35,936 nucleotides of DNA from an uncultured Bryobacteraceae bacterium (lineage in GTDB: Bacteria > Acidobacteriota > Terriglobia > Bryobacterales > Bryobacteraceae), in NCBI GenBank assembly GCA_955652915.1, contig CATPCJ010000358.1:1-35936 (forward strand), in the 5' to 3' direction. The first letter of the stretch is position 1. Every line of letters begins with the position of its first letter. Made by a program: the position numbers and the translations under genes. Of the stretch, positions 8,015-15,378 are shown one piece after another. The notes below the pieces were generated by a model that saw only the letters and a program-made list of their open reading frames with translations, had not been told where the DNA came from and did no database searches.

Positions 8015-8021
8015 TACACTA
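8015..8021. promoter_or_regulatory. Symmetric bidirectional -10 element TACACTA
   Basis: The plus strand reads TACACT (20 nt before the GTG at 8041). The minus strand reads TAGTGT (7 nt before the ATG at 8008). The two divergent genes are only 32 nt apart, so both promoters must lie here or overlap coding sequence. Confidence 0.45.
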
Positions 8022-8040
8022 GCAACAGAAGCTGCTGCTC

Positions 8041-9270
8041 GTGAAATTGCCCCGCGCTGCAACGTGTCTCCTGTTCGCATTCCTTGTTTCTTGCGGTAAA
8101 TCAACCGTTCAAAGTCCCGTAGTCGGCGAAGCGTTTGTCGGCCCTACTTCACTCAACATCCGGCAGGAGCTGTCACCCAAGGCGGCCGTCACCGCCACTG
8201 TCAAGCATGGCGACAAGCTGGAGATTCTGGAGTACAAACGACGGTTCGTAAGAGTGCGCACGCCGCAAGGAGTGGAAGGCTGGGCCGACACGCATCAACT
8301 TCTGGTGCCGCGGCAAATGGCCGACCTGCGGCGAATGGCCGACAATGCGGCGAAAGCTACCTCGCAAGGCTCGGCGTCGGCCTACGAGCCGTTGAATATG
8401 CATACCGAGGCGAACCGCGCATCGCCTAGCTTTTGGCAGATTCCGGAAGGCAGCAAGGTGGAGGTGATCGGTCACACGCTCACGCCCCGAACTCAAGCCG
8501 CCCAAGTCTCCTCACCTGTTGCGCCACCGAAACCGGTTCGCCCATCACGCAGACGAGGCAAGGAGAAGGCGCAATCAAAAACGCCGCCTCCCCCACCACC
8601 GCCGGCGCCAAAGCCGCCGGAAAACTGGCTCGAGCTTTCCGTGCCGAAAGAAGAAGCGCTGGAACCCGAGAAAGCCGATGCTAAGGAAGCTGCGCCAGTT
8701 CCAATGGATGATTGGAGTCTGGTTCGGACGAAAGATGGCAAGGCAGGTTGGGTGCTGACACGGATGTTGGTGATGGCCATTCCGGACGATGTGGCGCAAT
8801 ATGCCGAAGGTCATCGGATCACTTCGTTTTTCCCGCTCGGCCACGTGCAGGATGGCGACGTAACCAAGGAGAATTGGCTGTGGACGACCATTACCCAGGG
8901 CCTGCAGCCGTACGAATTCGACAGCTTCCGGGTTTTCATATGGAGCCACAAACATCATCGCTATGAGACGGCCTACATTGAGCGAAGAGTGGTTGGGCAT
9001 TTTCCGGTGTCGGTAAACTCGACTGGCGCATCGCCCAGTTTCTCGGTAATTGTCGAAGGGAACGACGATCGCTTCTACCGTAAGACGTATTCGTTTGAAG
9101 GCTACCGGATTCGCATGGTCAATCGAGAGCTCTACGAGGTGAAGCGGGAGGCCGACGCAATCAAGTCAGGAGCCGCAGCCACGCCTGCCACGCAGCCGGT
9201 TCCGAAGAACCAATCGTGGTTCTCGAAGATGAAGGACAAAGTTAAAGGTCTGGCCGATCGGTTTCGCTAG
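8041..9270 (+). CDS. SH3-domain lipoprotein
   Basis: 409 residues from a GTG start. A lipoprotein signal is present: CLLFAFLVSCGKS with lipobox L-V-S-C and lipidation at C18. The first bacterial SH3 domain spans about 33-90 (TSLNIRQELSPKAAVTATVKHGDKLEIL ... GVEGWADTHQLL, in pieces). A second SH3-like segment begins near 115 and is interrupted by a proline-rich linker (about 160-200, with PPPPPPPAPKPPE). It resumes at DDWSLVRTKDGKAGWVLTRM. The C-terminal 150 residues (FRVFIWSHKHHRYETAYIE) are a conserved-looking beta-rich domain I do not recognise. It probably sits in the periplasm, anchored to a membrane, and may bind peptidoglycan (inference from SH3_3 domains). Its stop codon overlaps the convergent dehydrogenase stop through a shared CTAG. 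Confidence 0.82.
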   Translation: MKLPRAATCLLFAFLVSCGKSTVQSPVVGEAFVGPTSLNIRQELSPKAAVTATVKHGDKLEILEYKRRFVRVRTPQGVEGWADTHQLLVPRQMADLRRMADNAAKATSQGSASAYEPLNMHTEANRASPSFWQIPEGSKVEVIGHTLTPRTQAAQVSSPVAPPKPVRPSRRRGKEKAQSKTPPPPPPPAPKPPENWLELSVPKEEALEPEKADAKEAAPVPMDDWSLVRTKDGKAGWVLTRMLVMAIPDDVAQYAEGHRITSFFPLGHVQDGDVTKENWLWTTITQGLQPYEFDSFRVFIWSHKHHRYETAYIERRVVGHFPVSVNSTGASPSFSVIVEGNDDRFYRKTYSFEGYRIRMVNRELYEVKREADAIKSGAAATPATQPVPKNQSWFSKMKDKVKGLADRFR

Positions 9271-10217
9271 CCCCGCAGGAGTACTTTCAGCACTCCAGGT
9301 TGTGCGGCGCGCTTGAACGCAAGAGGCGCGCGGCTCAGCGGCAGTACTTCAGAAATCATTTGGTCGACGCGCACCTTGCCGCTCCGCAATAATCGCAGGG
9401 CCGGCTCGAAACGTCCGCAGCGCGAGCCAATCAACGTGATCTCATTTACGATGACGGGTGCGGTGTCGATTGCCACCAACCCGTGCATCGTGGACTTCAT
9501 CACTACCGTTCCACGCGGCCTGGACATGCCCACCGCTTGCCTCAATCCTTCGGCCGATCCGGTTGCATCCACCACCCAGTCATACGCAGCGCGGGGGAGC
9601 TTCTTTGAGGATCGCGTTTCGATGCCGGCGACAGCCGCGATCCTCAATTTTTCCTTGTGGCGGCCATATTGATGTACCTCCGCGCCATGCTCCTTCAAGA
9701 CCTGGCCGATCAGCAGGCCCAGTTTCCCGTCGCCAAGAACTGCCACCGGCGCTCCAGGGGGGATTGTCACTTGATCGAGAATTTCACAGGCGGCCGCCAG
9801 CGGCTCCACGAAGACGGCGTGCTCGGAGGCAATCGCTCGTGGCACCCGATGCAGATTGCGCTCGGGCAGCGTGAGGACATCCCGAAATGCGCCGGGATGC
9901 TTCACGATCCCTAGCACCGTGCGCTTCGGGCAGTGGCGTTCCAGCCCCCGCCCGCACCACTCGCACTCTTCGCACGCCAGATTAATCTCGCCAACCACCC
10001 GCTCACCAATCCACGCCGCCGTGTCCGCTTCAACCACCTCGCCGACGAATTCATGTCCCGGAGTCCCGCTGAAACCGTAGTAGCCGCGCGCGAGTTCCAG
10101 ATCCGTGTTGCAGATGCCTCCGTACAGCAGCCGGATCAACGCGAATCCTTCGGGACGCCGGGGCCGCGGCTGGTTTCGAAGCTGGACTAGATGATTTTCG
10201 AGACGAACGGCGCGCAT
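9267..10217 (-). CDS. Zinc-dependent alcohol dehydrogenase-like (MDR superfamily) oxidoreductase
   Basis: 316 residues, slightly short for the family (usually 340-350). The catalytic-zinc region is seen in YGGICNTDLELARGYYGF and TPGHEFVGEVV. The structural-zinc cysteines are in CEECEWCGRGLERHC. The NAD(P)-binding Rossmann motif is VAVLGDGKLGLLIGQVL, and a second conserved patch is DWVVDATGSAEGL. The substrate is probably a polyol, sugar alcohol or secondary alcohol, but it cannot be set from sequence. It is divergent from a threonine-synthase-like gene with only 18 nt between the start codons. It is convergent with, and overlaps by 4 nt, the SH3 lipoprotein gene. Confidence 0.88.
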   Translation of the reverse strand: MRAVRLENHLVQLRNQPRPRRPEGFALIRLLYGGICNTDLELARGYYGFSGTPGHEFVGEVVEADTAAWIGERVVGEINLACEECEWCGRGLERHCPKRTVLGIVKHPGAFRDVLTLPERNLHRVPRAIASEHAVFVEPLAAACEILDQVTIPPGAPVAVLGDGKLGLLIGQVLKEHGAEVHQYGRHKEKLRIAAVAGIETRSSKKLPRAAYDWVVDATGSAEGLRQAVGMSRPRGTVVMKSTMHGLVAIDTAPVIVNEITLIGSRCGRFEPALRLLRSGKVRVDQMISEVLPLSRAPLAFKRAAQPGVLKVLLRG

Positions 10218-10225
10218 ATCGTGGA

Positions 10226-10232
10226 TACTTTA
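10226..10232. promoter_or_regulatory. Symmetric -10-like element TACTTTA between divergent starts
   Basis: The minus strand reads TAAAGT 9 nt before the ATG at 10217. The plus strand reads TACTTT, but only 4 nt before the ATG at 10236. The plus gene may instead use TATCGT at 10217-10222. This is the weakest of three similar elements in the window. Confidence 0.3.
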
Positions 10233-10235
10233 ATC

Positions 10236-11537
10236 ATGCTAGCGGAGTTGGTCTGCTTCGAGCAGAAGTGTGGCGCGCGTTTTCCAATCACCGAACCGAT
10301 CTACAATTGCCCGAGCTGCGGCGTACTGCTCGAAGTGCGATTCATCAATGGCCGTCTCGATCCGCAACAGTGGAAGAAAACCTGGCGGGAGCGTCGAACG
10401 TCGAACAGCATGCTGGACCAGAGTGGCGTCTGGCGCTATCGCGAGTTGCTGCCTTTCGACAATCACTACGACTCGGTTACTTCGCTGCGGGAAGGCAACA
10501 CGCCGCTGCTGAACGCTCCACGCGCCGCGGAATACGGCGGACTGGACCACCTGACCTTCAAGCACCAGGGCTTCAATCCGACAGGTTCGTTTAAGGACAA
10601 TGGCATGACCTGCGGCGTCGCGCAAGCCGCGCGTCTTGGCCGGAAGCGGGTTGCCTGCGTCTCCACCGGCAACACGTCGGCTTCCATGGCGGCTTATTCC
10701 AGCGCGGCCGGGCTCGATCCAATTGTGTTCATCCCGCACGGTGAAATCGCATACGGCAAGCTTGCGCAGGCCTTGGAATATGGCGCGCGGACGCTGCAGG
10801 TGCAAGCGAACTTCGATGAGATTCTAGCGTTAGTGCGCCTGCTCGCCGACCGGCTGGGGATCTATCTGCTCAATTCCATCAATCCCTTTCGTATCGAGGG
10901 ACAGAAGACCAGCATCGTCGAAATGATGGATCAGCGCGACTGGAATCCGCCGGATTGGATCGTGCTTCCCGGCGGCAACCTCGGCAATACTTCAGCGTTC
11001 GGGAAAGCATTGCGAGAACTGCGCGATTTCGGATTCATTCAAAAGATGCCGCGGCTGGCGGTGATTCAAGCGGAAGGATCGGCGCCCTTTTACGAATACA
11101 TGCAGACGCGCGGCGAGTTTCGAAGCACGCCGAATCCCCGGACCCTGGCCACCGCCATTCGCATCGGCGATCCCGTGTCGTGGCCCAAGGCACTGAACGA
11201 AATTACCGTGACGAATGGAGTGGTCGAAAAGGTGAGCGAGCAGGAAATCGCCGACGCGAAGGCAGTCATTGGACGCTGCGGCATCGGTTGTGAACCGGCT
11301 TCCGCGGCAACCCTGGCCGGCATTCGTAAGCTCACGAACGCTGGAGTGATGCGCGCACACGACGACGTAATCGCGGTGTTGACCGGAAATGTTTTGAAAG
11401 ATCCGGACTATATCTATCGTTATCACACCGGGCAATTAAAAGACCCGGAAGGCAAGCTGATACAGGCGCGCTACGGAAATCAGCCCGTCACCGTTCCCAA
11501 CGACGTGGACACGATTACCCGAATGTTGGAAGAATAA
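10236..11537 (+). CDS. thrC: Threonine synthase family protein (PLP-dependent), copy 1
   Basis: 433 residues from the ATG at 10236; a longer frame starting at 10191 would overlap the divergent gene. An N-terminal zinc-ribbon-like segment is present (CFEQKCGARFPITEPIYNCPSCG). The PLP-binding lysine is K120 in NPTGSFKDNGMT. The phosphate-binding and substrate motifs CVSTGNTSASMAAYS and VLPGGNLGNTSAFGKAL fit fold-type II threonine synthases, which convert O-phosphohomoserine to threonine. The ending DPDYIYRYHTG is also typical of the family. A second paralogue lies at 12174-13400, so one of the two may have another substrate. No threonine leader or attenuator is visible upstream. Confidence 0.9.
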   Translation: MLAELVCFEQKCGARFPITEPIYNCPSCGVLLEVRFINGRLDPQQWKKTWRERRTSNSMLDQSGVWRYRELLPFDNHYDSVTSLREGNTPLLNAPRAAEYGGLDHLTFKHQGFNPTGSFKDNGMTCGVAQAARLGRKRVACVSTGNTSASMAAYSSAAGLDPIVFIPHGEIAYGKLAQALEYGARTLQVQANFDEILALVRLLADRLGIYLLNSINPFRIEGQKTSIVEMMDQRDWNPPDWIVLPGGNLGNTSAFGKALRELRDFGFIQKMPRLAVIQAEGSAPFYEYMQTRGEFRSTPNPRTLATAIRIGDPVSWPKALNEITVTNGVVEKVSEQEIADAKAVIGRCGIGCEPASAATLAGIRKLTNAGVMRAHDDVIAVLTGNVLKDPDYIYRYHTGQLKDPEGKLIQARYGNQPVTVPNDVDTITRMLEE

Positions 11538-11543
11538 ATCGGA

Positions 11544-11918
11544 CTACCGCCGGCCTCTGCCGCCGCCACCGCCCTCGCGACGGCCACCACCGCCGCCTTC
11601 ACGACGTCCACCGCCACCGCCGCCGCCTTCACGACGGAAACCGCCACCGCCACCACCGCCGCCTTCGCGCGGGACCATGGGACGGGCTTCGTTCACCACC
11701 AATGCCCTGCCATGCAGGTCTCGACCGTTGCACGCTTCAATGGCGCGGCTGGCTGCGGCGTCATCGTAGATTTCCACGAATCCGAACCCGCGAGCCTCGC
11801 CCGTGAAGCGATCGCGCATCACTGTCAGACTGTCCAGGGTAACCCCCGCCTGCGAAAAGAAATCCGTGATATCGGCTTCCGTGGCAGAAAAGGGTAAATT
11901 CCCGACGAATAGTTTCAT
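11544..11918 (-). CDS. RRM-type RNA-binding protein with glycine-rich tail
   Basis: 124 residues. A single RNA-recognition motif spans residues 1-80: RNP2 is LFVGNL (3-8) and RNP1 is RGFGFVEI (43-50), with a valine and leucine core typical of bacterial cold-inducible RNA-binding proteins. The tail (about 88-124) is almost wholly Gly and Arg in repeats of GGGGGRREGG, comparable with RGG boxes that add non-specific RNA binding. An unusually strong ribosome-binding site AAGGAGAG (11923-11930) precedes the ATG, in contrast to many neighbours that have none. The gene is convergent with threonine synthase copy 1, with a 6-nt gap. Cold-shock induction is a family expectation, not shown here. Confidence 0.93.
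   Translation of the reverse strand: MKLFVGNLPFSATEADITDFFSQAGVTLDSLTVMRDRFTGEARGFGFVEIYDDAAASRAIEACNGRDLHGRALVVNEARPMVPREGGGGGGGGFRREGGGGGGGRREGGGGGRREGGGGGRGRR
11550..11680. repeat. Low-complexity glycine-codon repeat in the RRM protein tail
   Basis: Short tandem units of the type CCACCGCC with CCTTCACGACG recur (on the plus strand), encoding Gly-rich segments separated by R-R-E-G. Such tracts are prone to slippage and length change. Confidence 0.7.
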
Positions 11919-11922
11919 TGCA

Positions 11923-11930
11923 CTCTCCTT
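11923..11930 (-). promoter_or_regulatory. Strong ribosome-binding site of the RRM gene
   Basis: AAGGAGAG on the minus strand lies 4 nt before the ATG at 11918. It fixes that start and marks this gene as conventionally translated. Confidence 0.75.
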
Positions 11931-12094
11931 AACGTCATCGCTTAAGAGACAGGTCTACAACCGCGGAGCGAAAGCCGAGGGGAAGGACTGACTCCAAATT
12001 CACGCTTTCAGTGTGCCAAACTCGGTTGCGTACTGTCAAAACGACCGGTCTCATCGGAGGCGCGACATGGGGCACGTTATGAGCACGAGCGTAA

Positions 12095-12165
12095 CAGAAC
12101 CGCGACTGTAAGGGAGCGCTATACGCAACATCGGCACGCAGCGCTCCCTTACGGTCGCGGTTCTG
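12095..12165. repeat. Long hairpin: 26-bp inverted repeat with 19-nt loop
   Basis: The arms at 12095-12120 and 12140-12165 are reverse complements over 26 nt with one difference (T against C, still a wobble pair in RNA). The stem contains CAGAACCGCGAC and GTAAGGGAGCGCT. It lies between the RRM start and the end of threonine synthase copy 2. It has no U tract, so it looks more like a REP- or MITE-type intergenic element than a classical terminator, though it would fold strongly in RNA. Confidence 0.8.
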
Positions 12166-12173
12166 ATTGGATC

Positions 12174-13400
12174 TCATCGGGGCGTGATCAAGCCGCCAAG
12201 TTTGTCCTGCTCGGACGAAGTGACCCTGGGGAATCGCGTGGAAAACGCTTCCAGATATTTCAGCCCGGCGCCAGTGTTGTACAGCACGATTCGCTCGTCC
12301 GGTTTTAGAAAGCCGGCAGCTAGTAGTTTTTTCAGCGCAGCCACGCAAGCCCCGCCTTCCGGTGCGGCAAAAATTCCTTCGTCGGCGCCGAGTTCCAAGC
12401 AGGCGTCCAGGAGTTCTTCGTCGCTCACCGCGAGGGCAGTTCCTCCACTCTTGCGGATCGCGTCCAGCATCAAGGCATCGCCCAGCGGTTTGGGCACGCG
12501 AAGTCCGGCCGCCACTGTGTGCGCGTTCTCCCAGAATTGGCTCTTCGATTCGCCGTGCTCAAAGGCACGAACTATCGGCTGGCAGCCTGTGGTTTGCACG
12601 GCGATCATCTTGGGCCGTTTGGTGGAGATCCATCCCAGCGCTTCCATTTCGCCGAAAGCTTTCCACATACCGATCAGCCCCACGCCGCCGCCAGCCGGGT
12701 AAAAGATAGCGTCCGGCAGAGTCCAGCCAAGCTGCTCGGCCACTTCGTAGCCCATGGTCTTCTTGCCTTCGATGCGATACGGCTCCTTGAGAGTGCTGAC
12801 GTCGAACCAACCCTCGGCGTCTTTACGCTCGGCCACGATCCGCCCGCAATCGCTTATCAAACCGTCCACCAGCGTGACGTTCGCACCGAACGCCTTGCAT
12901 TCGATGTAGTTGGATTGGGGCACATCGCGCGGCATGAAGATGTGCGCCTGAATGCTCGCCGCGGCGGCGTAAGCAGCCATTGCGCTGGCAGCGTTCCCGG
13001 CCGACGGTATCGCGACTTTACGAATGCCGAGCTCAACGCACATGGAAACCGCGCACGAAAGGCCGCGCGCCTTGAATGAGCCGGTAGGATTGATGCCTTC
13101 ATCCTTCACCCACAGATCGGTTGCGCCCAGGCGGCTTCCGAGCCTGCCGGTTTTAGCAATCGGAGTCATCCCTTCGCCGAGAGTGACGATGGACGATTCG
13201 TTCGCCACCGGAAGCACGGGTGCGTAGCGCCACATACTGCACGGCCCCTTCATTACCGTGTCGCGGCTCCAGGTTGCTTTGATCTTTTCGAGATCGTAAA
13301 GCACCAGCAGAGGTCCGCCGCATTCGCATAAATTGTGAATCTGTCCAGCGTCGCGACGCTTTCCACAGACACTGCACTCCAGGTGTGTAACCGTTGTCAT
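12174..13400 (-). CDS. thrC: Threonine synthase family protein (PLP-dependent), copy 2
   Basis: 408 residues. An N-terminal zinc ribbon (LECSVCGKRRDAG and LCECGGPLLVLYDL) precedes a fold-type II PLP domain. The Schiff-base lysine is K110 in NPTGSFKARGLS. Other motifs are VAIPSAGNAASAMAAYAA and IFYPAGGGVGLIGMWKA. The ASAM/AAYAAAA wording and the catalytic region match the plant-like threonine synthase group more closely than copy 1 does. The product would be threonine from O-phosphohomoserine. With two copies nearby, substrate divergence is possible. The gene is divergent from the dehydratase at 13429, with 28 nt between start codons and a shared symmetric -10 element. Confidence 0.9.
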   Translation of the reverse strand: MTTVTHLECSVCGKRRDAGQIHNLCECGGPLLVLYDLEKIKATWSRDTVMKGPCSMWRYAPVLPVANESSIVTLGEGMTPIAKTGRLGSRLGATDLWVKDEGINPTGSFKARGLSCAVSMCVELGIRKVAIPSAGNAASAMAAYAAAASIQAHIFMPRDVPQSNYIECKAFGANVTLVDGLISDCGRIVAERKDAEGWFDVSTLKEPYRIEGKKTMGYEVAEQLGWTLPDAIFYPAGGGVGLIGMWKAFGEMEALGWISTKRPKMIAVQTTGCQPIVRAFEHGESKSQFWENAHTVAAGLRVPKPLGDALMLDAIRKSGGTALAVSDEELLDACLELGADEGIFAAPEGGACVAALKKLLAAGFLKPDERIVLYNTGAGLKYLEAFSTRFPRVTSSEQDKLGGLITPR

Positions 13401-13411
13401 GTTGGAATTCG

Positions 13412-13418
13412 TATCATA
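13412..13418. promoter_or_regulatory. Symmetric bidirectional -10 element TATCATA
   Basis: The plus strand reads TATCAT, ending 11 nt before the ATG at 13429. The minus strand reads TATGAT, ending 12 nt before the ATG at 13400. The arrangement is almost mirror-symmetric, and either transcript would have a leader of only a few nucleotides. Confidence 0.5.
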
Positions 13419-13428
13419 GCAACGAACT

Positions 13429-15378
13429 ATGGATTATTCCCTGGTCGATTCGGGCGACCCGCGACTGTACGATATCCGGACACACGTGCCGGGTCCCGCT
13501 GGTTCTCTGCCGCTCACGGCGGACATGCTGTTGAACCGGCCTTCGGGAGATCTTTTCGGGCTGGGGCAGGACGCCGGCATGGGCTGGGATCCGAGCAAGC
13601 TTGGCGGCAAAGAAATCCTGATTCTCAGTACACACGGCGGCATTCGGGCGGCGGACGGGACACCCATCGCGCTTGGTTATCACACCGGTCACTGGGAAGT
13701 GGGTCTGCTGATGCAAGCCGCCGCGGAGGAACTCAAGTCAGCCGACGCCATTCCGTTCGCCGCGTACTGCACCGATCCCTGCGATGGGCGCACCCAAGGC
13801 ACCACCGGAATGTTCGACAGCCTTCCGTACCGCAACGATGCTGCAACCATATTCCGCCGCCTGATTCGCTCACTGCCTACCCGGCGCGGCGTGATCGGTG
13901 TGGCCACCTGCGATAAAGGCCTGCCCGCGATGATGATGGCATTGGCGGGAACGCCGGACCTGCCGTGCGTTCTGGTGCCCGGAGGCGTCATGCTAGCGGT
14001 GGAAGAAGGCGAGGACACGGCGCGGATACAGAGCATCGGAGCGCGCTTTTCGCATCGTCAAATCACGCTGGAATACGCGGCTGAGATGGGCTGCCGCGCG
14101 TGCGCATCGCCAGGCGGCGGATGCCAGTTTCTGGGCACGGCGGCCACGTCGCAAGTTGTCGGCGAGGCGCTGGGCATGTCTCTCACGCATTCCGCGCTGG
14201 CGCCGTCGGGCCACCCCATCTGGCTCGACATGGCGCGCCGATCTGCCCGCGCAGTGTTGGGACTCGAATCCCGGGGCATTCGGATGAAGGACATTCTCAC
14301 CGAAGTGTCGGTGCAAAACGCGATGGTCACGCACGCCGCGTTTGGAGGCTCGACGAATCTGATCATGCATCTGGCCGCCGTGGCGCACGCCGCCGGACTG
14401 AAGCGACCGACTGCGGCAGATTGGGCCGCGGTGAATCGCAAAGTTCCGCGATTGGTGGACGTCTTGCCGAACGGTCCGCGCAATCACCCCACCGTGCAAG
14501 TGTTTCTGGCGGGCGCGGTTCCGGAAGTGATGCTGCATTTGCGCCGGGCCGGCTTGCTACAGATGGATGCGCTGACCGTTTCCGGCGAACCGCTGGGACG
14601 AATGCTGGAATGGTGGGAAACTTCCGAACGCCGTGCCCGCTTGCGTCAAGTCTTGAAGGAGCGCGACGGCATTAACCCGGACGACGTAATTCTCGATCCA
14701 CAATCGGCGCACCAGCGAGGCTTAACCTCCACAGTCTGTTTTCCGCACGGCAATCTTGCTCCTCTGGGTTCTGTGATCAAGAGCACCGCGATCGATCCCA
14801 GCGTCGTTGGGGATGACGGCATCTACCGGAAGGTGGGACCAGCGCGCGTTTTCGTTACTGAGACGGCGACCATCGCGGCTATCAAAGCGGGCCAATTGAC
14901 GCCGGGTGATGTCGTCGTGCTCATCGGCCGCGGCCCCATGGGATCGGGCATGGAGGAGATTTACCAAGTCACGTCGGCACTCAAGCATCTCGATTTTGGA
15001 AAGCACGTTGCCCTGCTCACCGATGCACGATTCAGCGGCGTATCCACGGGGGCGTGCGTTGGGCATGTTTCACCCGAAGCGTTGGCTGGTGGCCCGATTG
15101 GAAAAGTGCAGGATGGCGATTTGATCGAGATCTTGGTGGACCGTACGCGCTTGGAGGGAAGCATCAATCTGATCACGAAGGATGGGCGCGAGGGCGGCGA
15201 TCAGGTATTGGCACAACGCACCATGCGGGCAGATCTCAAACCTGACGCAGCACTGCCCGATGACACGCGTCTCTGGGCGGCGTTGCAAGAAGTGAGCGGA
15301 GGAACCTGGGGCGGCAGCGTGTTTGATGTCGACGCCATTCTGGCAGTGCTGGAGGCCGGTAAAAAGTCGCTCGCCTAA
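13429..15378 (+). CDS. yjhG: Sugar-acid dehydratase of the YjhG/YagF family (D-xylonate dehydratase-like; IlvD/Edd superfamily)
   Basis: 649 residues, the normal length for YjhG/YagF (about 655). It matches that subfamily along its whole length in phrases such as [51 protein letters not shown] and [20 protein letters not shown]. Likely iron-sulphur cysteines are C114, C118 and C161 (ATCDKGLPA), plus [16 protein letters not shown]. coli YjhG and YagF dehydrate D-xylonate to 2-keto-3-deoxy-xylonate, so a cytoplasmic pentonate/aldonate dehydratase is expected. No aldolase or sugar dehydrogenase gene of the same pathway adjoins it. Its stop overlaps the convergent glycosyltransferase stop. Confidence 0.9.
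   Translation: MDYSLVDSGDPRLYDIRTHVPGPAGSLPLTADMLLNRPSGDLFGLGQDAGMGWDPSKLGGKEILILSTHGGIRAADGTPIALGYHTGHWEVGLLMQAAAEELKSADAIPFAAYCTDPCDGRTQGTTGMFDSLPYRNDAATIFRRLIRSLPTRRGVIGVATCDKGLPAMMMALAGTPDLPCVLVPGGVMLAVEEGEDTARIQSIGARFSHRQITLEYAAEMGCRACASPGGGCQFLGTAATSQVVGEALGMSLTHSALAPSGHPIWLDMARRSARAVLGLESRGIRMKDILTEVSVQNAMVTHAAFGGSTNLIMHLAAVAHAAGLKRPTAADWAAVNRKVPRLVDVLPNGPRNHPTVQVFLAGAVPEVMLHLRRAGLLQMDALTVSGEPLGRMLEWWETSERRARLRQVLKERDGINPDDVILDPQSAHQRGLTSTVCFPHGNLAPLGSVIKSTAIDPSVVGDDGIYRKVGPARVFVTETATIAAIKAGQLTPGDVVVLIGRGPMGSGMEEIYQVTSALKHLDFGKHVALLTDARFSGVSTGACVGHVSPEALAGGPIGKVQDGDLIEILVDRTRLEGSINLITKDGREGGDQVLAQRTMRADLKPDAALPDDTRLWAALQEVSGGTWGGSVFDVDAILAVLEAGKKSLA

Noticed and set aside
7853..8104. 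83-residue form of the zinc-ribbon protein
   Set aside because: The extra N-terminus lies inside the lipoprotein gene on the other strand and the TAGTGT box 7 nt before 8008 supports the short form.
10100..10240. Threonine leader peptide or riboswitch before threonine synthase copy 1
   Set aside because: The region is coding for the divergent dehydrogenase and shows no Thr-rich short frame or terminator hairpin.
12005..12035. Sigma-54-like TGGCAC...GC upstream of the RRM gene
   Set aside because: Only the GG and GC dinucleotides match; the T-T before GC is missing and no activator gene is nearby.
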